A program made the position numbers and the translations under genes. From assembly GCF_000373585.1 (NCBI RefSeq), contig NZ_KB891908.1, positions 1-64,000 of the forward strand: DNA of 64,000 nt, read 5' to 3'. This DNA is from Streptomyces sp. MspMP-M5. GTDB lineage: Bacteria > Actinomycetota > Actinomycetes > Streptomycetales > Streptomycetaceae. Positions 47,074-56,009 of this stretch are shown piece by piece. The notes beneath the pieces were generated by a model. The model did no database searches and was not told the origin of the DNA. It saw nothing but the letters and a program-made list of their open reading frames with translations. Every line of letters begins with the position of its first letter. Position 1 is the stretch's first letter.

Positions 47074-49044
47074 ATGACCAGTACCCAGGTGGACCCCACT
47101 CCGCCGCCGGCCGCCGCCCCGCCGAGGTGGCGGTCCTGGCTGCTGGACGGCCTGAGCGAGCAGAGCGCCCGCCACCCCGGGCCGCACGGCACCCCGCCCG
47201 CCGAGCACAAGGGCCACTCCTGGTGGCGGGTGATGTGCCTGACCGGTGTCGACTACTTCTCGACGCTGGGCTACCAGCCGGGCATCGCGGCGCTGGCGGC
47301 CGGGCTGCTCTCGCCGTTCGCCACGCTGGTGCTGATCGCACTGACGCTGCTGGGCGCGCTGCCCGTCTACCGGCGGGTCGCCAAGGAGAGCCCGCAGGGC
47401 GAGGGTTCGATCGCGATGCTGGAGCGGCTGCTGCCCTGGTGGGCGGGGAAGCTGCTGGTGCTGGTGCTGCTCGGCTTCGCCGCCACGGACTTCGTCATCA
47501 CGATGACGCTGTCGGCGGCCGACGCCTCGGCCCACGTCGTGGAGAATCCCTTCGCCCCGGCCGCACTGCACGGCGCCAACCTCTGGATCACCCTGCTGCT
47601 CCTCGCTGCGCTGGGAGCGGTCTTCCTCAAGGGGTTCAAGGAGGCGATCGGGATAGCCGTGGCGCTGGTCGGCGTCTACCTGGTGCTCAATGTGGTCGTA
47701 CTGGCCACCTCGGCCTGGCAGGTGCTCTCCCACCCGGTGGCCATCCGCGACTGGTGGGGCGCGATGACCGCGCAGCACTCGTCACCGCTGGCGATCGTCG
47801 GGGTGGCGCTGCTCGTCTTCCCGAAGCTGGCGCTGGGCATGTCCGGTTTCGAGACCGGCGTGGCCGTGATGCCGCAGGTGCGCGGCGACGCCGGGGACGA
47901 CCCGGCCAAGCCGGCCGGCCGGATCCGGGACACCCGCCGGCTGCTGACCACCGCGGCGCTCATCATGAGCGGCTTCCTGCTGCTGTCCAGTCTGGCCACC
48001 ACCATCCTGATCCCGCAGAAGGAGTTCGCCCCCGGCGGTGCGGCCAACGGGCGGGCGCTGGCGTATCTGGCGCACCAGCACCTGGGCGAGGCGTTCGGCA
48101 CGGTCTACGACATCTCGACGATCGCGATCCTGTGGTTCGCCGGCGCGTCGGCGATGGCGGGGCTGCTCAACCTCGTCCCGCGCTACCTGCCGCGCTACGG
48201 CATGGCCCCGGAGTGGGCCGGCGCGGTGCGGCCCCTGGTGCTGATCTTCCTGACCATCGCGTTCGGGATCACCATCGTCTTCGACGCCAGCGTCGACGAC
48301 CAGAGCGGCGCCTATGCCACCGGTGTGCTGGTGCTGATGCTCTCCGCGTCGTTCGCCTCGACCGTCGCCGCCCGGCACCGCGGCCACCGTGGCGCCACCA
48401 TCGGCTTCGGCGCGATCACCCTGGTCTTCGGCTACACGCTGGTCACCAACGTCATCGAGCGGCCGGACGGACTGAAGATCGCCCTGCTGTTCATCCTCGG
48501 CATCCTGCTGACGTCGTTCGCCTCGCGGGTGCACCGCGCCTTCGAACTGCGCGCCGCGGACGTGGTGTTCGACGAGACCGCGGAGCGGCTGATCGACGAG
48601 GCGATGGCGGCGGGCCCGCTGCGGGTGATCGCCAACGAGCCCGACGAGCGCAACGCGGCGGACTACCGGGAGAAGGAGTACAGCCAGCGCGAGGAGACCC
48701 ACATCCCCGACCGCGGGCCGGTGCTCTTCCTGGAGGTGCTCGTCGAGGACTCGTCGGACTTCAGCGCGGAGCTGGAGGTGCACGGGGTGGAGGCGTACGG
48801 CACCCGGATCCTGCGGGTGCAGGGCGCGGGCGTGCCGAACACCATCGCGGCGGTGCTGATGCGGCTGCGGGAGCGGACCGGCCAGGTGCCGCACATCTAC
48901 TTCAACTGGACCGAGGGCCATCCGCTCAGCCATCTGCTGCGGTTCCTGGTCTTCGGTGACGGGGAGGTCGCGCCGGTCACCCGCGAGGTGCTGCGCCGCG
49001 CGGAGCCGGACCTGCGGCGCCGCCCGCGCGTCCACGTCGGCTGA
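47074..49044 (+). CDS. APC superfamily permease with C-terminal cytoplasmic domain
   Basis: A 656-residue protein. About twelve membrane helices in residues 50-490 include GVDYFSTLGYQPGIAALAAG, VAKESPQGEGSIAMLERLLP and FPKLALGMSGFETGVAVMPQ, all typical of amino-acid/polyamine/organocation permeases. The last 150 residues form a soluble domain (DVVFDETAERLIDEAMAAGP, LEVLVEDSSDFSAELEVHGV, TGQVPHIYFNWTEGHPLSHL), unusual for plain amino acid permeases. That architecture recalls KimA-type potassium importers, but the similarity is weak. The start ATG 47074 has AGGACG upstream. A long structured leader precedes it and a strong terminator follows. Confidence 0.8.
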   Translation: MTSTQVDPTPPPAAAPPRWRSWLLDGLSEQSARHPGPHGTPPAEHKGHSWWRVMCLTGVDYFSTLGYQPGIAALAAGLLSPFATLVLIALTLLGALPVYRRVAKESPQGEGSIAMLERLLPWWAGKLLVLVLLGFAATDFVITMTLSAADASAHVVENPFAPAALHGANLWITLLLLAALGAVFLKGFKEAIGIAVALVGVYLVLNVVVLATSAWQVLSHPVAIRDWWGAMTAQHSSPLAIVGVALLVFPKLALGMSGFETGVAVMPQVRGDAGDDPAKPAGRIRDTRRLLTTAALIMSGFLLLSSLATTILIPQKEFAPGGAANGRALAYLAHQHLGEAFGTVYDISTIAILWFAGASAMAGLLNLVPRYLPRYGMAPEWAGAVRPLVLIFLTIAFGITIVFDASVDDQSGAYATGVLVLMLSASFASTVAARHRGHRGATIGFGAITLVFGYTLVTNVIERPDGLKIALLFILGILLTSFASRVHRAFELRAADVVFDETAERLIDEAMAAGPLRVIANEPDERNAADYREKEYSQREETHIPDRGPVLFLEVLVEDSSDFSAELEVHGVEAYGTRILRVQGAGVPNTIAAVLMRLRERTGQVPHIYFNWTEGHPLSHLLRFLVFGDGEVAPVTREVLRRAEPDLRRRPRVHVG

Positions 49045-49069
49045 CGCCACCCGCTCCCCCGCCCCGCCC

Positions 49070-49096
49070 CGGCCGCCGGATCACTTCCGGCGGCCG
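49070..49096. terminator. Bidirectional terminator after the APC permease
   Basis: CGGCCGCCGGA (49070-49080) and TCCGGCGGCCG (49086-49096) form a perfect 11-bp stem around TCACT, between the convergent permease and acyltransferase genes. Confidence 0.8.
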
Positions 49097-49117
49097 AGGC
49101 GTTTCTCGCGAGGGCCG

Positions 49118-50338
49118 TCAGCGCAGGACGGCCTCCGGATAGAAGTTGCGGGGGTGGCCGTTGGGGTCCTTGAGGCGGCCGAGGAGGCTGGCGGGGTATT
49201 CGATGAGCCAGTAGCTGGCCGTGGCCGCCAGCAGGGCGGCGAGGAGGACGATCAGCAGGGCCCAGGGGAAGCCGGACGGGACCTGGGGCAGCAGGCCGGC
49301 GTTGTGGAGCAGGAGCATGACCGGCTCGTGCCAGATGAAGAGGCTGTAGCTGATCAGGCCGACCGGGGTGAGCCAACGGGCCGTCAGGAAGCGGTTCCAG
49401 AGGGTGCGCCGGCGGATGTGGAGGGAGCTGAAGAGCAGCAGCGCCCACAGTGCGGAGGCGATCGGGTGGTAGTAGGTGAAGGTGAAGCCCTCCGCGTCGG
49501 ACTGGAGCGAGAGGCAGAAGAGGCCGGCCAGCGCGAGGGCGGTCAGCGGCAGCGCGACGCGTCGGGGCAGGCGGGCCCGGTCGCCGAGCGCGGCCAGCAC
49601 CACCGCCAGTCCCATACCGGCCGCGAAGCCGCCGAAGCGGGCCTGCGGGCCGAAGTAGGCGACCCAGTCGGTGTGCGGGACGTCCAGGGCGTAGTGCGCG
49701 ACGGTGATCCAGGCCAGCGGTGCGGCGAAGAGGACGAGGCAGCCGGTCGCGCAGAGCGCCACCCGGCTGCCGCGGCGGCGCAGACGCCGGCAGGCGCGGA
49801 CGGCGAGCGGGCCGAGGCCGACGAGGACGAGGTAGAAGAACACCTCCAGGGAGAGCGACCAGGTCGGGCCGAGGGTGTAGAAGATCCGGTCCTGGTCGAA
49901 GACATGGGTGAACGTGAGGTGTTCGAAGAGGTCCTGCCAGTCGCCGGGGAGGGTGGGGTTGCGGGTGGCCCAGACGACCACGACGGCCAGGACGTAGAGC
50001 GGCAGGATGCGGATGGCGCGGCGGAAGAGAAAGGCGCGGGCCGGGCGGGTGGAGCCGCCGTCGATGGCGGCGCGGGCGTAGGACTGGGTGAGCAGGAACG
50101 CCGACAGGACGAAGAAGAGGTCGATGACTTCGAGGGAGAGGACCGCGTCGAGGGCCGGGTCGGCCACCGGCGGGTGGGTGCCGTGCGCGTCGTAGACGGT
50201 GTACTGCTGCCAGACGTGGAAGGCGACGGTGCTGAGCGCGGCGAGGCCGCGGAAGCCGTCGATGTCTCCGGCCCGGCGGCGGGGCGGACTCTCGGGGGCG
50301 GGCGGCGAGGTGGTCGCGGGGGCGGTGGCGGTGGTCAT
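49118..50338 (-). CDS. Acyltransferase 3 family membrane protein
   Basis: A 406-residue integral membrane acyltransferase (AT3/OafA type). The N-terminal GDIDGFRGLAALSTVAFHVW holds the catalytic-type His of the HxxxxR/G-LRG region. IDLFFVLSAFLLTQSY, FLFRRAIRILPLYVLAVVVV (R-R motif) and GPTWSLSLEVFFYLVLVG follow, with ten or so membrane helices. AT3 proteins O-acylate surface glycans using cytosolic acyl-CoA. Its ATG overlaps the TGA of the glycosyltransferase gene (ATGA), so the two are translationally coupled. It probably acylates the polymer made by that enzyme. Confidence 0.9.
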   Translation of the reverse strand: MTTATAPATTSPPAPESPPRRRAGDIDGFRGLAALSTVAFHVWQQYTVYDAHGTHPPVADPALDAVLSLEVIDLFFVLSAFLLTQSYARAAIDGGSTRPARAFLFRRAIRILPLYVLAVVVVWATRNPTLPGDWQDLFEHLTFTHVFDQDRIFYTLGPTWSLSLEVFFYLVLVGLGPLAVRACRRLRRRGSRVALCATGCLVLFAAPLAWITVAHYALDVPHTDWVAYFGPQARFGGFAAGMGLAVVLAALGDRARLPRRVALPLTALALAGLFCLSLQSDAEGFTFTYYHPIASALWALLLFSSLHIRRRTLWNRFLTARWLTPVGLISYSLFIWHEPVMLLLHNAGLLPQVPSGFPWALLIVLLAALLAATASYWLIEYPASLLGRLKDPNGHPRNFYPEAVLR

Positions 50339-52716
50339 CGGCGGGCCACCGCCCCGGCCGCCTGCCCGGCCGTCCGGGTGCGCGGGGTGACCCGCCACTG
50401 GCGGTCGCCGAGGGCCTCCTTGAGGTGCGCCTGGCGGGCGACCATGTTCTTGAAGTGGCTGTAGAAGACGGTCGAGACCAGCAGGTAGGACCAGAACCAG
50501 CGGCGGCGGGCGCGGAGTTCGGGCACGGCCAGCCGCCAGGCGAAGAGGGCCTGGACGGGTCCGGCGGCGAGGGTGAGGAGCAGGGCGACCACGCAGACCG
50601 GTACCGCCCAGTTGAGGTGGCCGGGACCGCCGGTCTTCCACATGGCGTAGAGCAGGATCGGCAGGATCTGGAGGGTCAGCCAGGGCTGGATCTCGCGCCA
50701 GCCCAGCAGGACCAGCAGGCCGAGCTTCTGACGCAGCGTCAGAATCGGCGAACGCAGGCCGTTCCGGAGGTGTTTGAGGGAGACCTGGAGCCAGCCCTGG
50801 GCCCAGCGGGAGCGCTGGTTCCACAGGGCGGTGAGGGTGGTGGGGGCCAGTTCGCGGGAGATCAGGGTGCGGTCGACGGCGATCCGGGCGCCCGTGGTGA
50901 GGGTGCGCAGGGTGGAGTCGATGTCCTCGGTGAGCATGGAGCCGTGCATCCGGGTGCGGGCGAGCAGGTCCGTGCGCCAGAAGCCGTTGGAGCCGCCGAA
51001 GACGCCGAAACCGTACAGCCGGGTGCGGCCGGGGTGGCTGACGGCGTAGATCGCCTCGAACTCGACGGCGACGAGCCGGGCGATACGGGAGCTGTCGCCG
51101 TTGCGGACGACGCAGTGGCCCTGGACGACGTCGTAGCCGTGGGAGAGCCAGTGCCAGGCGTGCCGGAAGGCGTGCGGGGCGGGGTGGTGGTCGGCGTCGA
51201 AGATGCCGACGAACTCGCCTCGGACGCGGGTGACGGCGGCGTTGACGTTCTGGGCCTTGGAGGTGCTGCCGGCGACGGGCAGGAGGACGAGGCGGGGGTC
51301 GCGGGCGGCGATCTCGCGCAGGGTGTCCTCGACGGGGAGCGGGTGCGGGGTGTTGTAGGCGAGGACGATCTCCAGCTCGCCGGGGTACTCCTGGCGCAGG
51401 AACGATTCGACGGTGTCGACGATGGTGGCGGCCTCGTTGGGGAGGTACGCGGCGATCACCGCGCTGGCCGGCGGGTAGGCGGCGCCGGGGCGTTGCGGGC
51501 GGGCGGGCGCGTCCAGCGCGTAGAGGCATTCGAGGACGATCAGCAGCGCGGAGAGCACCAGTCCGGCGACCACCGCCCAGTACATGCCGGAGCCGAGGTC
51601 CCAACCGGCCAGGTACGCCTGCTGGTAGAGGACGAACGGCGCGCCGATGCCCAGGAGCAGCGCCAGCACCGGGGAGAGCGCGGAGAGCGCGGGGCGGAGC
51701 AGGGCGCGCAGCGGGGGCCGGCGGTGGCGGCCGGGGGTGCCGCGCATCCAGGGGGCGTGGCGGACGGGGCGGAGGTCGCGGTGGCGGAGGGCCTCACGGG
51801 CCGCGTCGCGGGCCCGGTCGACGGCGTCGGCGGCGTCGGTGGCCTCGGCGAGCGGGAGCCAGCCGACGGCTGGGGTCAGGCGGACGTTCTCGTCGGCGAC
51901 GACGAAGCGGGTGCCGGCGGCGGCGGTGGCGAGGGCACTCAGGCCGCGCACGGCGGTCTCCTCGTCGATGGCGGGGAGCAGCATCAGCAGGTGGCCGTCG
52001 TCGTCGCGGCCGAGCCGGTCGCAGGCGCCGCCGAGTCTTTCGGCGACGCCGGCCAGCCGTTCGGCGATCTCGCGGCGGACCCGGGGGCCGAGCCGTTCCT
52101 CCAGGGCGGCGAGTTCGGCGACCGCGACGACGGCGAGGACGCCGTGGTGCCGGGCGGCGTCCGGACGCTTGAGTTCGCGGTCGAGTTCGTCGAGGAAGTG
52201 GGGCCGGGAGTAGAGGCCGGTGCGCGGGTCGCGGAGCAGCTGCTCGACGGGGACGGGGACGCGGCGGAGCTTGGCCTCGATGCGGGCGGAGAGTTCGTCG
52301 GGGTCGGACGCCTCGGATATGCAGTCGTCGGCCCCCCGGCGGAGCAGGTCGGCGACGCCGGCGGGGCCGGGGGTGCCGGTGACCATGAGGAGCGGCAGGG
52401 CGCGTCCGGCGGGGGCGGTGCGGACCTCGCGGATGACGTCGGCGCCGGCGTGCCCGGTGGCCGGTTCGTCGAGGGCGACGACGGCGTCCGGGGGTGCCTG
52501 GTGGAGCCGGAGGCCGGCTTCGCCGGGTGGGGCGTGGGTGACGTCGTGTCCGGTGGTGCGGAGGGTGTGGGTGAGGCGTTCCAGGCGCGGGCCCGGGGTG
52601 CCGACGACGAGGACGTGGCCGGCGGGGTGAGGGGCGGTGGGGGTGGGGTGGTCCGTGCCGCCGAGCAGGGCCGTGGGTGAGCCGCCCTGGGAGTGTGCGT
52701 GGTGCGAAGTGAGCAC
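50335..52716 (-). CDS. Processive family 2 glycosyltransferase fused to receiver-like and GGDEF-like domains
   Basis: A 793-residue fusion. Residues ~30-150 resemble a response-regulator receiver (HVLVVGTPGPRLERLTHTLR, VVALDEPATGHAGADVI). Residues 155-320 resemble a diguanylate cyclase (RDPRTGLYSRPHFLDELDRE), but the GGDEF signature reads GRDDDGH. Two membrane helices follow (about 345-400). A GT2 domain comes next: PPASAVIAAYLPNEAATIVD, GIFDADHHPAPHAFRHAWHW, MLTEDIDSTLRTLTTGARIA and the processive signature QRSRWAQGWL. More helices end the protein. The receiver lacks the acidic pair and switch Lys. Likely makes an exported beta-glycan with allosteric control. Start GTG 52716. Confidence 0.88.
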   Translation of the reverse strand: MLTSHHAHSQGGSPTALLGGTDHPTPTAPHPAGHVLVVGTPGPRLERLTHTLRTTGHDVTHAPPGEAGLRLHQAPPDAVVALDEPATGHAGADVIREVRTAPAGRALPLLMVTGTPGPAGVADLLRRGADDCISEASDPDELSARIEAKLRRVPVPVEQLLRDPRTGLYSRPHFLDELDRELKRPDAARHHGVLAVVAVAELAALEERLGPRVRREIAERLAGVAERLGGACDRLGRDDDGHLLMLLPAIDEETAVRGLSALATAAAGTRFVVADENVRLTPAVGWLPLAEATDAADAVDRARDAAREALRHRDLRPVRHAPWMRGTPGRHRRPPLRALLRPALSALSPVLALLLGIGAPFVLYQQAYLAGWDLGSGMYWAVVAGLVLSALLIVLECLYALDAPARPQRPGAAYPPASAVIAAYLPNEAATIVDTVESFLRQEYPGELEIVLAYNTPHPLPVEDTLREIAARDPRLVLLPVAGSTSKAQNVNAAVTRVRGEFVGIFDADHHPAPHAFRHAWHWLSHGYDVVQGHCVVRNGDSSRIARLVAVEFEAIYAVSHPGRTRLYGFGVFGGSNGFWRTDLLARTRMHGSMLTEDIDSTLRTLTTGARIAVDRTLISRELAPTTLTALWNQRSRWAQGWLQVSLKHLRNGLRSPILTLRQKLGLLVLLGWREIQPWLTLQILPILLYAMWKTGGPGHLNWAVPVCVVALLLTLAAGPVQALFAWRLAVPELRARRRWFWSYLLVSTVFYSHFKNMVARQAHLKEALGDRQWRVTPRTRTAGQAAGAVARR

Positions 52717-53489
52717 CTGAGGTGGTCCTTTCTGGCTGCGGGGCACGCGGAGGCCGGCGGTGGGGGCCGTGGCCGGGGGCCGGTCGGGCTCCTCGGGGCG
52801 GGCCGGGCCCGGTGGCCGGGCGCGGGCAGGGCGGAGCAACCGCCCTCGCGCGGCGGCGAGTTGGGCATGCCGGGTGGCCGGCGGTGGGGGCGCCGGCGGC
52901 TCCGTGGTGCGCGTGCTGCGGGAGGGTGACGATCAGGCGGGCGTCGGACGGCGCTCGGGTGCGAGGGTCGGCGACGCGGGGCTGATTGTCAGATGCATGA
53001 CAGCTGGAGAGGGTGCGCGGGGGTCCGTCTTCTCTCGGCGGGACGGACGGCGGCGCGGTGGCACACGGCCCCGGCGGGCGGCACGGCGGACGGCAGGCAT
53101 CGGACCGCGCGGGGGCGGTCGAGCGCGTATCGCATAGGAAGGGTCCCATCCTGATCGGATCGTGGGGGGAGGACCGGATGTCTGGTGTACACCGAAGGGC
53201 CCCGCTCGGCAAGGCCCGTCGGCACCCGCCAGCCTCGGTGACCACTGTGACGCGGCACCGTCATCCACGTAACGCCTTCATTACGTCCCGCCCTCGTGAC
53301 GATCCCAACTGCCGCTACCGCCCGGTAGACACGGGTGCGTCGGCTATACCCATGGGGCAGATCCGCACTGGAGGTTCGTACGTCTGGCCGATCTGTTAAT
53401 CTGCCCGCTCCTGGATGTTCCTCCATGTCCGCTCCCTTCTCCTCCCCCCAGCACCCCCTGCTCACCGGGTGCAGCGAGGTGTCGCGTAC
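52717..53489. other. Divergent promoter region, glycosyltransferase/XRE regulator
   Basis: This 773-base gap between two divergent genes has open frames without family resemblance on either strand. The lower GC content near 53160-53420, including a dyad at 53267-53286, suggests promoters and operators rather than coding sequence. I see nothing else I can support. Confidence 0.45.
53267..53286. promoter_or_regulatory. Inverted repeat ACGTAA-N8-TTACGT
   Basis: Perfect 6-bp arms (53267-53272 and 53281-53286), 204 bp before the regulator start. The 20-bp dyad is typical of a dimeric helix-turn-helix protein site. Confidence 0.5.
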
Positions 53490-54209
53490 GTGAACAGCGT
53501 TCCGTTTTCTCCCGCTCAGGCCCGCTCCGCCCGGGCCCGGGTGGGTCTGACCACGAGTCAGGTCGCCCAGTCCATGACGGCGTGCGGTGCGCCGGTGCGC
53601 CCCGAGGTCATCGAGGCGTGGGAGTACGGCTCCCTGCTGCCCACCGAGCCGCAGTTGTTCGCCCTGGCGGATGTGCTGTGGTGCCCGCCGGCGGTGCTGA
53701 TGGGGGTGGAGCCGCGGACGCTGGCGGAGCACCGGCTGGCCCGGCAGCTGAGCGGGGAGCGGCTGGCGCAGCTGGTCGGGATGGACCCGGAGGCGTACCA
53801 CGCGGCGGAGGTGGCCAACGAGTGGCCCGGCGACTACCGGCAGACCAAGGCGCTGGTGGAGGCGCTGGGGCTGTCGCTGCGCACGCTGATCGGGGTGATG
53901 GGGCGGGTCGAGGAGCTGGCCGGGCATCTGCGGGCGGCCATCGAGGGCCGCTGGAAGCCGCATGTCGCGCCGGTCACCGAGATCACCACGCTGAACCGGA
54001 CGCGGGTGAGCGACGCGCTGCGCACCATGCACGCGGAGTTCGCGGACTTCTCCGAGCGGTACATGGGGCACGTGGTGGCGCGGAACGCCGATGCCCGGCT
54101 GAAGGAGATCGCGGCCGAGCGGTCGGCGTATCTGCGGCGGCTGGTGGACCACTTCTGGGAGCTGATCGGGGAGGCGGGCGAGGCGCCGCCGTTCAACTCG
54201 GTGCACTGA
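53490..54209 (+). CDS. XRE-type helix-turn-helix regulator
   Basis: A 239-residue protein with two helix-turn-helix-like repeats. The first is SARARVGLTTSQVAQSMTAC, then VRPEVIEAWEYGSLLPTEPQ and ALADVLWCPPAVLMG. The second, related copy is RQLSGERLAQLVGMDPEAYH. The last 90 residues are helical (RVSDALRTMHAEFADFSERY, ERSAYLRRLVDHFWELIGEA) and probably dimerise or sense. I chose GTG 53490, where the family sequence begins; an earlier in-frame ATG (53415) adds a non-conserved Pro-rich stretch. It is convergent with the NCS2 permease and preceded by the dyad at 53267-53286. Target unknown. Confidence 0.8.
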   Translation: MNSVPFSPAQARSARARVGLTTSQVAQSMTACGAPVRPEVIEAWEYGSLLPTEPQLFALADVLWCPPAVLMGVEPRTLAEHRLARQLSGERLAQLVGMDPEAYHAAEVANEWPGDYRQTKALVEALGLSLRTLIGVMGRVEELAGHLRAAIEGRWKPHVAPVTEITTLNRTRVSDALRTMHAEFADFSERYMGHVVARNADARLKEIAAERSAYLRRLVDHFWELIGEAGEAPPFNSVH

Positions 54210-54211
54210 GA

Positions 54212-54264
54212 CGGCCGTTCGGCGGGGCGGGGCCGGTGGTGGGCCCGCCCCGCCGAAACGGCCG
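54212..54264. terminator. Strong bidirectional terminator
   Basis: CGGCCGTTCGGCGGGGCGGG (54212-54231) pairs with 54244-54264 with a single bulged base, between the convergent XRE regulator and NCS2 permease genes. Confidence 0.8.
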
Positions 54265-54291
54265 AGGGTCGGTGCGCGGGGTGCCGCGCGG

Positions 54292-55770
54292 TCAGTAGGC
54301 GTTCGGGGAGTGCGGCGGGGGGCCGGCCGGCGTCGGCTCGCCCGGGGCCGTGGTGGGCACGGCCGCGTCCGCGGACTCGTCCTCCGCGAACTCGTCCCAG
54401 TCGATCTCCACCGACCTGCGACGGGTGAAGACATTGAAGACGAGGTTCAGCGTGATGGCGGTCAGTCCGCCCAGGGTGATGCCGGAGTCGAGCACCGCCC
54501 GGACGCCCTGCGGCATCCGCTCGAAGAACGGCGCGACCGCGGTGGGCAGGAACGAGGCGCCCAGACTCACCGCCAGGATCAGGGCGTTGCGCTCCTCGCG
54601 CAGGTCCACCTTGCCGAGGATCTGGACGCCGACCGCGGCGACCATGCCGAACATGGAGAGTGCGGCGCCGCCGAGCACCGGGTGCGGGATCGCGGCAACC
54701 ACCGAGCCGGCCTTGGGCACCAGCCCCAGCACGATCATGAAACCGCCGGCCGCGACCACCACGAACCGGCTCATCACCCGCGACATCCGCACCAGGCCGA
54801 TGTTCTCCGCGAAGGCCACGTACGGGAAGGAGTTGAAGATGCCGCCGAGGACGGTGGCGACGCCGTCGGCGCGCAGCGCCCGGGCGACGGTGTCGTTGCC
54901 GACCTGCTTGCCGGTGATCTCGCCGATGGCGTAGACGTCGCCGGTGGTCTCCACCATCGTGATCAGCATGACGACGATCATCGCGAGGATCGGGAACGGC
55001 TCGAACTTGGGCATTCCGTAATGGAACGGCGTGCTGACGCCGAACCAGTCGGTCTGGCCCACTCCGCTGAAATCGACGTCACCGAGCAGCCAGGCGACGG
55101 ACGTTCCGCCGACGAGTCCGAGCAGTACCGCGATACTGCTCAGCAGCGGCTTGCCGATCCGCACGATCGCGAGAATGAACAGCAGGGTGCCCAGCGCGTA
55201 TCCGAGGTTCTTCAGATCGCCGAATTCCGGCTTACCGGCCAACTGCGCGCCGCCGGCCGCGTCCTGGAGTGCCTGCGGGATGAGGGTCAGGCCGATGATG
55301 GTGAGAATCGTGCCGATGACGACCGGCGGGAAATACTTCACCAATTTGCTGAAGAACGGGGCGAAAAGGAAAGTGGCGATTCCCGCGGTGATGACCGCGC
55401 CGTAGACCACCAGCAGTCCGGCGGTGCCGCCGCCCGCGCCCAGTCCGATGGCGATCATCGGGGAGACCGCGGTGAAGGTGACGCCCTGGACGAGGGGCAT
55501 CCGGGCGCCTATCCTCCATATCCCGAACGCCTGGATGATGGAGGCGATTCCGCAGGTCAGCAGGTCTGCGTTGATGAGGTAGACGAGTTCCGCGCGGGAC
55601 AGTCCGAGGGCGTTGCCGAGCATGATCGGGACGATGACGGCGGCCGCGTAGAAGGCGAGGACGTGCTGGAAGCCGTAGAGGGCGAGTTTGCCGAACGGCA
55701 GCACCTCGTCGACGGGATGGGGCCGCTGCCGGGGAAACTGCTGGGGGGATTGTCGCGCGAGTCGTGCCAT
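54292..55770 (-). CDS. NCS2 nucleobase permease (uracil/xanthine type)
   Basis: A 492-residue NCS2 transporter: FGFQHVLAFYAAAVIVPIML-type N-terminus (seen as LYGFQHVLAFYAAAVIVPIM), GARMPLVQGVTFTAVSPMIA, KYFPPVVIGTILTIIGLTLI, then MVETTGDVYAIGEITGK and NSFPYVAFAENIGLVRMSRV. The QxxxF and TxxE/D motifs favour a urate/xanthine or uracil symporter of the UraA/PbuX branch, distinct from the AzgA-type permease at 16955-18421. I chose ATG 55770 (MARLARQSPQQFPRQ), with AAGGCAGAG upstream. The C-terminus is an acidic then Pro-rich tail. With the purine operon 32 kb away, direct functional linkage is uncertain. Confidence 0.9.
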   Translation of the reverse strand: MARLARQSPQQFPRQRPHPVDEVLPFGKLALYGFQHVLAFYAAAVIVPIMLGNALGLSRAELVYLINADLLTCGIASIIQAFGIWRIGARMPLVQGVTFTAVSPMIAIGLGAGGGTAGLLVVYGAVITAGIATFLFAPFFSKLVKYFPPVVIGTILTIIGLTLIPQALQDAAGGAQLAGKPEFGDLKNLGYALGTLLFILAIVRIGKPLLSSIAVLLGLVGGTSVAWLLGDVDFSGVGQTDWFGVSTPFHYGMPKFEPFPILAMIVVMLITMVETTGDVYAIGEITGKQVGNDTVARALRADGVATVLGGIFNSFPYVAFAENIGLVRMSRVMSRFVVVAAGGFMIVLGLVPKAGSVVAAIPHPVLGGAALSMFGMVAAVGVQILGKVDLREERNALILAVSLGASFLPTAVAPFFERMPQGVRAVLDSGITLGGLTAITLNLVFNVFTRRRSVEIDWDEFAEDESADAAVPTTAPGEPTPAGPPPHSPNAY

Positions 55771-56009
55771 CTCTGCCTTGCCTTCACGAGGTAGGTGAAT
55801 AAGAAGGAACCCGGGCCCTATGGTGCGTTGCCCTGCAGGTGCGGTACGTCCCGGTTCGCCGGGGCATCCTTTGATCAGCGGACCGAAGTCCGGCAATTCC
55901 GTGGAATGCGCAGGTGCGGGCTCATCGGGGCGCTCACACTAGTTGACCTCCGCCGCTCCGCGCGAGTAACCAGGGGCGAGGGCGAGGAATGCGCCGTAAA
56001 ATCTGAAAT

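Noticed and set aside
46834..47778. A long open frame antisense to the start of the APC permease
   Set aside because: Rich in Arg/Gln/His/Gly repeats typical of shadow frames opposite GC-biased codons, with no ribosome site and no recognisable family.
50335..52716. Active diguanylate cyclase and true receiver in the glycosyltransferase fusion
   Set aside because: The GGDEF motif and the receiver acidic pair and Lys are absent, so catalytic signalling activity is unlikely.
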